DNA from: an uncultured Roseburia sp.
GTDB lineage: Bacteria; Bacillota; Clostridia; Lachnospirales; Lachnospiraceae
DNA length: 33,631 bases
NCBI GenBank assembly: GCA_947642555.1
Contig: CANRSX010000049.1
Coordinates: 1 to 33,631 of the forward strand
Direction: 5' to 3'
A model generated the notes under the pieces. That model saw only the letters and a list, made by a program, of their open reading frames with translations, ran no database searches and was not told where the DNA came from. Shown here one piece after another: positions 13,907 to 20,106 of the stretch. Every line of letters begins with the position of its first letter. The first letter of the stretch is position 1. The position numbers and the translations under genes were made by a program.

Positions 13907-13957
13907 AAAGGAGCCGGAACCTTCCCGGGAAAAGGCGCGCCTGGTTCCTTTGGGATG
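13907..13957 (+). promoter_or_regulatory. Hairpin-bridged Shine-Dalgarno for the PAPS-reductase-like gene
   Basis: AGAAAGGAG (13905-13913) is the only ribosome site, yet lies 41 nt before ATG 13955. Between them GGAACC (13916-13921) pairs with GGTTCC (13943-13948); the loop holds palindromes TTCCCGGGAA and AGGCGCGCCT. When folded, the gap from the ribosome site to ATG is 2 + 6 = 8 nt, the normal spacing. No in-frame ATG, GTG or TTG occurs between the upstream stop (13889) and 13955. Confidence 0.6.
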
Positions 13958-15331
13958 ATGGAGATTTTTGATTTTGACAATTCCGGACAGCTTAGTTTCA
14001 TTGCGCCGGAATTTATCAGAGATGCAGAGTGCTCAATAGCTACACCTGTGATATTTGGAGTAAAAGATAAACCTGTTTATGGAATGGGGAAGCATATCAG
14101 ACCGAGAATTCAGGGAAGAAGAGGAAGTAAGCATTTTGAAAGTATATATCTGAATGAACTTTACCCGCTGGAAGAATACGATCTGATTGTTGTCTTGTTT
14201 TCGGGAGGGAAGGATAGCACAGCATGTTATTACAAGTTGATTGAACTTGGAGTGCCAAAGGAAAAAATCGAATTATGGCATCATGATATAGATGGCGGAC
14301 ATCCGTGCAGGAGGATGGACTGGCGATGCACACAGAATTACGTGAAAAGTTTTGCGGAAGCGGAGGAAGTTTCCCTAAGAATATCTTATCGGATAAATGG
14401 ATTTTTCGGCGAGCTTTACCGGATTGGCGCGTCAGAGCCGATTGAGTGGGTGGAGCCGGATACGGGAGAGATCATAAGATGCAGACTGTCACAGCGTCAC
14501 ATAATATGCCAGGAGCTGAAAGAGAAGTGCACAGAGGACATGGAGGGGGTACTGAAACAGTATGGATACCGGATGAAATTCCCAGCCAAAAGCGGAGACC
14601 TGAGCCGTCGCTGGTGCTCCGCATATCTAAAGATCATGGTTGCGGACTCTGTGATCAGTAATTTGGACAGACTGGAAGAGCTTGGGAAACTGGGAGGAAA
14701 AAGACAGAAATTTCCGGCAAAAGGAAGTGCGCATCAGGGACGATGGTGCAGCGGGAGCCTTAAGGCAGCGGTTCAGGACAGTGTGACCGCGAATCTCAAA
14801 AAGACACGGGAAAATGTAAAAGTACTGGTAGTGTCTGGTGAACGCAGGGGAGAGAGCCGTAGCAGATCCATGTACAACGAAATGGAGTTGCACAGAACCA
14901 ATGCAGAAAAAAGGGCACATCGGATAGTACATCAGTGGCGACCGGTGATTGACTATTCAGAAAAAGATATATGGGAAATATTGAAGCGCCACAGAGTAGC
15001 TCCGCATCCTTGCTATCGGGCAGGATGGAACAGGTGTTCATGTGCACAGTGTATTTTTTCGACGCCAAAATTATTTGCTGGAATACGAGAGTTATACCCG
15101 GAAGAGTACGATTTGTTGAAGAGGGATGAGATTGTACTTGGCTTTACACTGGATAACAGGTGCGATCTTGATACATTTGTTGGAAACGCAAAATCATGTG
15201 TTTGTCATGATGATCCGGCCGCAATACACAGCCTGATATCCGGCGAATTCGGCAAGGATGATGTTTATGTAAAAGGAAGATGGAGATACCCGGCAGGAGC
15301 GTTTCATGGGGCTGAGGGGGGACCATGCTGA
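13955..15331 (+). CDS. PP-loop ATPase, PAPS reductase family (phage)
   Basis: 458 residues. The PP-loop SGGKDST (83-89) and preceding beta strand (YDLIVVLF) mark the ATP pyrophosphatase fold shared by PAPS reductase, DndC and tRNA thiolases. The C-terminus has VLVVSGERRGESRSRS (289-304), WRPVIDYSEKDIWEIL and the Cys cluster CSCAQCIF (361, 363, 366), which could hold an Fe-S cluster. Residues 208-237 and 252-281 are an internal repeat (KFPAK...RWCS..LK...DSV..NL). It lies directly before a C5 methyltransferase and could supply sulfur or another group for DNA or tRNA modification, but no substrate is shown. The start is ATG 13955, reached through a hairpin-bridged ribosome site. ATG 13958 is alternative. 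Confidence 0.85.
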   Translation: MMEIFDFDNSGQLSFIAPEFIRDAECSIATPVIFGVKDKPVYGMGKHIRPRIQGRRGSKHFESIYLNELYPLEEYDLIVVLFSGGKDSTACYYKLIELGVPKEKIELWHHDIDGGHPCRRMDWRCTQNYVKSFAEAEEVSLRISYRINGFFGELYRIGASEPIEWVEPDTGEIIRCRLSQRHIICQELKEKCTEDMEGVLKQYGYRMKFPAKSGDLSRRWCSAYLKIMVADSVISNLDRLEELGKLGGKRQKFPAKGSAHQGRWCSGSLKAAVQDSVTANLKKTRENVKVLVVSGERRGESRSRSMYNEMELHRTNAEKRAHRIVHQWRPVIDYSEKDIWEILKRHRVAPHPCYRAGWNRCSCAQCIFSTPKLFAGIRELYPEEYDLLKRDEIVLGFTLDNRCDLDTFVGNAKSCVCHDDPAAIHSLISGEFGKDDVYVKGRWRYPAGAFHGAEGGPC

Positions 15332-15414
15332 TCAGAATAGTAAGAGATCCGGTATGTCGGTGTACCAACTGTAACAGGAAAAGAATAAAGCTGGTCAAAA
15401 GACAGGAGTTTTAA
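15325..15414 (+). CDS. 29-residue Cys-rich basic peptide
   Basis: The peptide MLIRIVRDPVCRCTNCNRKR, then IKLVKRQEF, has three Cys (C-x-C-x2-C) and a basic tail. ATG 15325 has GAGGGGGG just upstream and overlaps the end of the previous gene by 7 bp. The stop precedes the next gene by 4 bp, and the ribosome site AGGAG of that gene lies inside it. The tight coupling and composition suggest it is translated, perhaps as a tiny metal-binding regulator (compare Mu Com, which is larger). Could also be only a leader. Confidence 0.4.
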   Translation: MLIRIVRDPVCRCTNCNRKRIKLVKRQEF

Positions 15415-15418
15415 ACGA

Positions 15419-17053
15419 ATGATAGATGGAAAATTATTTGTGGACAATTTTGCTGGAGGAGGCGGAGCCAGCACCGGCATAGAGATGGCGACAGGGATCA
15501 GCGTGGATATTGCGATAAATCATGATCCGGAAGCAATCAGGATGCATAAAGTGAATCATCCAGTAACAAAGCACTACTGCGAAGATGTGTGGATGGTAGA
15601 CCCGGTAGAAGTATGTGAGGGGAAACCGGTAGCACTTGCCTGGTTTTCGCCCGACTGCAAGCATTTCAGCAGAGCAAAAGGAGGAAAGCCAAAGGATAAA
15701 AATATACGCGGCCTGGCATGGGTGGCATGCCGGTGGGCGGGGACTGTACGGCCGGACGTGATCATGCTGGAAAATGTGCCGGAGTTTCGGACATGGGGGC
15801 CGCTGGGGAGACGGAAGCATCCGATCGGAGCGAAAAAAGGGACAACATACAGAAAATTTATAAGTCAGTTGGAAAATCTCGGGTATAAAGTAGAGAGCAG
15901 GGAGCTTGTTGCTGCAGATTACGGGGCGCCGACCATGCGCAGACGTTTCTTTCTGATTGCGAGATGCGACGGGCATCCGATTGTATGGCCAAAGCCGACA
16001 CACGGACCAGCTACAAGTGATGCTGTAAAATCCGGCATGCTTAAGATATACAATGGAGCGGATACACAGATAGATTTTTCCCTGCCCTGTCCGTCCATCT
16101 TCGACACATCGGAAGAAATACGGGAAAAATACGGGATTCGCGCCGTCCGGCCACTGGCAGAAAAGACATTACAGCGGATTGCGCGCGGGCTGAAAAAATT
16201 TGTGATCGACAATCCAAAACCTTTTATTATACAGTGTAATCATAATGGGAAACGGGAAACGATGCCATACATCATGTGTAACAACGAAAACAACACAGGA
16301 GCCGGAATCAGGGATCCTCTGCCGACCATCACGACAGGCAACCGGAATTTTCTCGCGACACCAATACTGATACAGTATCATGGGGAAACAAATGGAAAAG
16401 AGATCCGGGGTCAGCATATTTCCGATCCGATCATGACGGTCGATACATCAAATCGCTACGGGCTTGCAACAGCATTTTTGCACAAATATTTTGGAGGCGG
16501 GTATGAAGGTGCGGGATCCGGCCTGGTAAACCCTCTCCCGACGATAACGGCAAGGGATCATAACAGTATCTGTGCAGTCCATCTGACACAGCTTAATAAT
16601 CACTGTTATGGGAAGAGTGTGGAAGATCCGCTTCCGTCAGTAACAGCAGGGGGAAAGCATTTTGCAGAGGTAAGGACATTTTTAATCAAATACTATGGAC
16701 GGGGGACAGGACAGGATATCAGGGAGCCGCTGGATACGATACCGACACATGACAGATTCGGGATGGTGACAATCTGCGGTACACAGTATCAGATCGCGGA
16801 TATCGGATTACGTATGCTTGAGCCGAGGGAGCTGTACGGATGCCAGGGCTTTCCGCCTGATTACATCATCGATCACGATTGCAACGGGAAATCATACCCC
16901 AGAAGTGAGCAGGTCAGGCGCTGCGGAAATGCAGTATGCCCGCCAGTACCGGAGGCGCTTGTCCGGGCGAATCTTCCGGAGATGTGCAGATGCAAAAGGA
17001 CAGGCAATATGAGGATTGATACGGAATCCGAACAGATAAGATTTGTAGTTTAG
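15419..17053 (+). CDS. C5-cytosine DNA methyltransferase
   Basis: 544 residues. Motif I is DNFAGGGGAS (9-18). The catalytic Cys is C80, in SPDCKHFSRA instead of the usual PPCQ. Motif VI is ENV (118-120), motif VIII MRRRFFLIA (173-181), and motif X GNAVCPPV (503-510). Between VIII and X the target-recognition region contains five degenerate repeats built around DPLPTIT (about 299, 336, 371, 403, 436), spaced 32-37 residues. It methylates cytosine C5, target site unknown. AGGAG lies 10 nt before ATG 15419. The SPDC variant of motif IV is common in phage methyltransferases and keeps the nucleophile. Confidence 0.92.
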   Translation: MIDGKLFVDNFAGGGGASTGIEMATGISVDIAINHDPEAIRMHKVNHPVTKHYCEDVWMVDPVEVCEGKPVALAWFSPDCKHFSRAKGGKPKDKNIRGLAWVACRWAGTVRPDVIMLENVPEFRTWGPLGRRKHPIGAKKGTTYRKFISQLENLGYKVESRELVAADYGAPTMRRRFFLIARCDGHPIVWPKPTHGPATSDAVKSGMLKIYNGADTQIDFSLPCPSIFDTSEEIREKYGIRAVRPLAEKTLQRIARGLKKFVIDNPKPFIIQCNHNGKRETMPYIMCNNENNTGAGIRDPLPTITTGNRNFLATPILIQYHGETNGKEIRGQHISDPIMTVDTSNRYGLATAFLHKYFGGGYEGAGSGLVNPLPTITARDHNSICAVHLTQLNNHCYGKSVEDPLPSVTAGGKHFAEVRTFLIKYYGRGTGQDIREPLDTIPTHDRFGMVTICGTQYQIADIGLRMLEPRELYGCQGFPPDYIIDHDCNGKSYPRSEQVRRCGNAVCPPVPEALVRANLPEMCRCKRTGNMRIDTESEQIRFVV

Positions 17054-17092
17054 AGCCGGGCGGAACAGCCCGGCAAAAAAATAATCATGATC

Positions 17093-17119
17093 CGAACATA
17101 TTTTCGCAACATATGTTCT
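17093..17119. promoter_or_regulatory. Two adjacent SOS/LexA-box-like sites
   Basis: CGAACATATTTTCG (17093-17106) differs at one of 14 positions from the Gram-positive LexA box CGAACATATGTTCG. The next, with core AACATATGTTC (17108-17118), matches 11 of 14. They lie between the C5 methyltransferase and the first recombinase, 128 bp before its start. A cognate promoter is not obvious. Confidence 0.5.
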
Positions 17120-17129
17120 TCGCAGACAT

Positions 17130-17157
17130 AAAAAACGGCAGTCCTGCAAGACCGCCG
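17130..17157 (-). terminator. Intrinsic terminator, leftward
   Basis: On the - strand, CGGCGGTC-TTGCAG-GACTGCCG (8-bp stem, one G:U) followed by TTTTTT. On the + strand the stem has an A:C mismatch and no T run, so it is directional. No - strand protein gene is upstream, which is why a small RNA is suspected. Confidence 0.65.
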
Positions 17158-17186
17158 CTGATGAAGTGCTATAACACTTTCCGAAC
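17130..17186 (-). ncRNA. Candidate leftward small RNA with terminator
   Basis: A - strand TATAAT lies at 17198-17193. A transcript from about 17186 would end at the strong terminator at 17157-17130 after 57 nt, with no open frame. It contains a small hairpin, AAGTG (17180-17176) / CACTT (17168-17164). No good -35 is visible, so transcription is unproven. Confidence 0.35.
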
Positions 17187-17204
17187 AACTGTATTATAGC
17201 ACTT
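17164..17204. repeat. 11-bp inverted repeat upstream of recombinase
   Basis: AAGTGCTATAA (17164-17174) and TTATAGCACTT (17194-17204), perfect, 19-nt spacer. TATAACACTTTCC and TATAGCACTTTCC also repeat directly (17170-17182, 17195-17207). Could be an operator or a recombinase binding site for the next gene. Confidence 0.5.
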
Positions 17205-17233
17205 TCCTACATGAAAAGAAAGGGGAAAATGCC

Positions 17234-18265
17234 ATGGAAAAGAAGGAAATTATTGTCAATGAAATCATAATAGTCATGCAGGATCATCTAAACGCGGATC
17301 AGCTGCGCATGTTGGATGAAGTGCTGTGTCTGAAGCTCCGCGGAATCAGATTTGAAGAAGAATGCACGGAATTATCGACGCAGCAGGATGACAATGAGTA
17401 TATGATACAGCTTTTTGAGGCAAACAAACGGCTGGAGGGATGCCGGGAACAGACGATCAGCCATTATATACGGCAGAACCGGGATCTGCTGGAAAAAGCA
17501 AATAAAAATTATAAGGATATCACAAAAGAAGACATAAAATACTATCTTGCCATCTACAGCCAGAGGGTAAAACCGAATACGGTTGCCAATGCAAAGCGTT
17601 ATTTCAGCTCCTTTTATGGCTGGCTGCACGATGAAGGCTATATCGGCAGAAATCCGGTCAAGGCAATCAAAGGCATCAAACCGGTCGAAGTGCCGAATAA
17701 GCATCTGTCCATGGAGGAGGAGGTCGCGGTGCGGGACGTTGCAAAGTCAAAGAGGGACGAGGCGATCATAGATTTCCTGCTTTCTACCGGCGTAAGAGTC
17801 GGTGAGATAGAGGCAATGAACCGCAGCAATGTGAACCTCATGACCGGGGCCGTGACTTTCATCGGCGAGAAAAATTTCAAGCAGAGGACCGTTTACCTCG
17901 ATGTCCGTGCGAAAAAGCATCTGATCGAGTACCTGCAGACGAGATCCGACGATAACGAGGCTCTGTTTATTTCCGACCGGACATTCCGCAATTCGGCGGG
18001 AGAGCCTGAGACGCGCCGGATGAAACGGCCGGCATATCAGAAACTGGTGAAAGGCGTGTGCGCACAGGCCGGGATCACGGACAAGATCTGCACGGTGCAT
18101 GTCTTCCGCAAGACATTTGCGACGCGCCTGGCCGAAAACGGCTGTGCGCTGGAGATCATCCAGGTGCTGCTCGGTCATTCATCCGCGGAGATTACCAGCA
18201 AACATTATGTTGCCAAGACACAGAAACGGATCAGGCAGGAATTCGAGCGGTGTATGGCGGCATGA
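17234..18265 (+). CDS. XerC/D-like tyrosine recombinase
   Basis: 343 residues. Residues about 55-140 form a SAM-like core-binding domain (ISHYIRQNRDLLEKANKNYK). The catalytic domain has R188 (TGVRVGE), a lysine near 213-216 (EKNFKQ), H289 and R292 (HVFRKTF), H315 (LLGHSSAEI) and nucleophile Y325. All are present, so it should be active. ATG 17234 with AAGAAAGGGG 8 nt upstream. It sits far from the attachment end, next to a second, shorter recombinase, and before the packaging genes. It may act on an internal site, resolve multimers, or cooperate with the second enzyme. Confidence 0.9.
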   Translation: MEKKEIIVNEIIIVMQDHLNADQLRMLDEVLCLKLRGIRFEEECTELSTQQDDNEYMIQLFEANKRLEGCREQTISHYIRQNRDLLEKANKNYKDITKEDIKYYLAIYSQRVKPNTVANAKRYFSSFYGWLHDEGYIGRNPVKAIKGIKPVEVPNKHLSMEEEVAVRDVAKSKRDEAIIDFLLSTGVRVGEIEAMNRSNVNLMTGAVTFIGEKNFKQRTVYLDVRAKKHLIEYLQTRSDDNEALFISDRTFRNSAGEPETRRMKRPAYQKLVKGVCAQAGITDKICTVHVFRKTFATRLAENGCALEIIQVLLGHSSAEITSKHYVAKTQKRIRQEFERCMAA

Positions 18266-18385
18266 TCTGTTAAATGGTGATAGAAATTGATATTCTGTCT
18301 ATGTTATAAAGTAAACAGAAACAGTCAGATCAGGGCAGTGCTGCAGAGATGCAGGCTGTCCTTTTGCGTGGAGGAGGTGGAAACA

Positions 18386-18937
18386 TTGAATACGGTTGAA
18401 CCGATCAGGGATATCAGCACCGTCTGGGACATTGCGGATTACCTGGGGGAGAAGAGCGAAAGGAACAGGATCATGTTCCTTTTCGGCATTTATGTTGGCA
18501 TCAGGATCTCTGATATTCTGGAATTCAGGGTGCGCGATGTCCGCGACAGAGCTTCGATCACAATACGGGAACAGAAAACGAGGAAAATGAAGACATTTCC
18601 GATCAATGACGAATTCCGTCCGGCGCTGAACCGGTATGTCAGAGGGAAAGAAGATTATGAGTGGCTCTTCCCGTCCCGGCAGGGAAGCGGGCACATCCAG
18701 CGGAAGCAGGCCTACAACATTATCAGTGAGGCAGGGGAACGCTTCGGGCTGGAACGCATTGGCACACATTCGATGCGTAAGACATTTGGTTACCATTTTT
18801 ATCAGCAGACGCACGATATAGTGACGCTGCAGAAGATATTTAATCATTCCGATTTCCATATCACAATGAGATATATCGGAATCGAGCAGGATCAGCAGGA
18901 TGAAGCCATTCGAAAACTGTCGTATAAAAAGAGGTAG
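18386..18937 (+). CDS. Short (catalytic-domain-only) tyrosine recombinase
   Basis: 183 residues from TTG 18386, which has GGAGGAGGTGGAAACA directly upstream; an earlier ATG at 18287 has none. It has only a catalytic domain: R in VGIRISD, basic QKTRKMKTF strand for the Lys, HSMRKTFGYH for H-x-x-R, and NHSDFHITMRYIGI with the second His and the Tyr. The N-terminal core-binding domain typical of integrases is missing. Such short enzymes occur in Firmicutes phages; the role is not settled. Immediately follows the 343-residue recombinase, so the two may work as a pair. It ends at a T-rich stretch with no strong hairpin. Confidence 0.85.
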   Translation: MNTVEPIRDISTVWDIADYLGEKSERNRIMFLFGIYVGIRISDILEFRVRDVRDRASITIREQKTRKMKTFPINDEFRPALNRYVRGKEDYEWLFPSRQGSGHIQRKQAYNIISEAGERFGLERIGTHSMRKTFGYHFYQQTHDIVTLQKIFNHSDFHITMRYIGIEQDQQDEAIRKLSYKKR

Positions 18938-18971
18938 TTTTTTATTCGGTCAGAAGGACATATTAAAACGT

Positions 18972-19041
18972 GTGTGTAACTGATCTGATCGCAGATGTGT
19001 TTCTTCCTATTATAAAAAGATGCGCGGGAAGAGTTACACAC
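18972..19041 (+). ncRNA. Candidate three-way-junction RNA upstream of HNH/terminase
   Basis: Three stems fit together. P1 is GTGTGTAACT (18972-18981) with AGTTACACAC (19032-19041), 10 perfect pairs. P2 is ATCTG/CAGAT (18983-18987, 18992-18996) with loop ATCG. P3 is CTTCC/GGAAG (19003-19007, 19027-19031), abutting P1. No credible gene lies here. Could be an RNA element, or P1 could be a DNA inverted repeat for the neighbouring recombinases. Confidence 0.4.
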
Positions 19042-19170
19042 TATGTTAAGATATGGGTAAGTGAGAGAGACGCAGGAAGATGTACAACACAGGACGGGAA
19101 ACTGAAGAACAAAAAAATGAAAATGGTGATAGTATTTGATACTCATGCTGTGATATGATGTATCATGTCA

Positions 19171-19206
19171 GAAGAAGGGACAACACACAGGTGCTGTTCC
19201 TTCTTT
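19171..19206 (+). terminator. Long hairpin before the late operon
   Basis: GAAGAAGGGACAACAC and GTGCTGTTCCTTCTTTC form a stem of about 15 bp with one G:U and one A:C, loop ACAG, followed by TTTCGTTTC. It sits 23 nt before the HNH start and could be a terminator relieved at late times. The U run is imperfect. Confidence 0.45.
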
Positions 19207-19228
19207 CGTTTCAGGGGAGGAGAACATC

Positions 19229-19588
19229 ATGGCGCAGGAGTGGGCGAAAGCTTTTTATAACAGCACCGCCTGGAAGGACGCCAGGGCGGCCTATATAAAG
19301 ACAAGGATTGCTGCAGATGGAGGATTGTGCGAAACATGTCATGAGGTTCCGGGCTACATCGTCCATCACCGCACGCCATTGACGCAGGAAAATATTAATG
19401 ATTCAGATGTGACATTGAACTTTGCGAACTTTAAGTATGATTGCAAGAAATGTCATGACAAGGAAGATGAAAATCACGGATTGAGCGAGAGAAACGAAAC
19501 TTTATGTTATTTCGTCAACGGTCGGATGATACCGAAAGGACGCAGGCCGAACGAGATAGCCCCCCCTTTGCGGCGGGGCTGTTTTTGA
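19229..19588 (+). CDS. HNH endonuclease (packaging-associated)
   Basis: 119 residues. It has the HNH fold: CETCHEV (Cys pair), IVHHRTPL (catalytic HH), NFKYDCKKCHDKED (Asn and second Cys pair). Such genes lie next to terminase in HK97-type cos phages and assist TerL in cutting at cos. GGGGAGG 9 nt upstream of ATG 19229. A strong terminator stem occurs inside its last codons (19558-19586). Confidence 0.9.
   Translation: MAQEWAKAFYNSTAWKDARAAYIKTRIAADGGLCETCHEVPGYIVHHRTPLTQENINDSDVTLNFANFKYDCKKCHDKEDENHGLSERNETLCYFVNGRMIPKGRRPNEIAPPLRRGCF
19558..19586 (+). terminator. Terminator within the 3' end of the HNH gene
   Basis: AGCCCCCCC (19558-19566) and GGCGGGGCT (19572-19580), one mismatch, loop TTTGC, then GTTTTTG. 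It overlaps the HNH stop, so HNH and terminase expression may be partly separated. Confidence 0.55.
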
Positions 19589-19665
19589 TTCCGAAGACCG
19601 GGGGGAGAGATCAGGATAACACACAGGTCGCACACGAGACCCCCCTCCGAAAAGAGGTGGAAGGA

Positions 19666-20106
19666 ATGGCAGAAAAAAAGAAGTCAGATATGCTGCCTGA
19701 AACAGAGAAAACAGCAGGGAAAAAGAAAAAAGAAAAAAAGATCAGGACAAAGGAAGAGCGGATCAGAGCCGAGAAAAACCGTCTTAACCGGATTTACAGA
19801 GGGATAGAGGAAAAACGGAAGAATACAGTTGCCGGTCTGATCGAACGGGCGGCATACATGCGTGTCACGATGGAAGATTTTGAAAAAGACCTTGACACGA
19901 ATGGATTTACCGAAAAATTCCGGCAGGGCGAAAAGCAGGAACCGTACGACCGGAAACGGCCGGTAGCGGAAATGTACAACGCCATGAGCAACAGCTATCA
20001 GAAGGCAGTCAAACAGCTGACAGATCTGCTCCCGAAGGAGGAAAATGTTGCGGAGGTCAAAGACGACGGCTTTGATTCGTTTGTGGAAGGGAGGCCGGAA
20101 ATATGA
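19666..20106 (+). CDS. terS: Terminase small subunit (P27-like)
   Basis: 147 residues. A Lys-rich start (MAEKKKSDML, KKKKEKK), then helices (KNRLNRIYRGIEEKRKNTVA, YMRVTMEDFEKDL) and YNAMSNSYQKAVKQLTDLLP, typical of P27-type TerS that recognise cos and hand DNA to TerL. ATG 19666 follows GAGGTGGAAGGA; an upstream start at 19504 would run back through HNH. The stop overlaps the TerL ATG (ATGA). Confidence 0.88.
   Translation: MAEKKKSDMLPETEKTAGKKKKEKKIRTKEERIRAEKNRLNRIYRGIEEKRKNTVAGLIERAAYMRVTMEDFEKDLDTNGFTEKFRQGEKQEPYDRKRPVAEMYNAMSNSYQKAVKQLTDLLPKEENVAEVKDDGFDSFVEGRPEI

Noticed and set aside
17056..17075. Hairpin CCGGGC/GCCCGG after the C5 methylase
   Set aside because: The stem is good but is followed by A's on the + strand, so it is not an intrinsic terminator in either direction.
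4138..17208. Shared 11-mer AGCACTTTCCT at 4138-4148 and 17198-17208
   Set aside because: Matches of this length are expected by chance in a 33-kb window.
18970..19158. 62-codon frame after the second recombinase
   Set aside because: No ribosome site, and it crosses the three-way-junction candidate; not supported as a gene.
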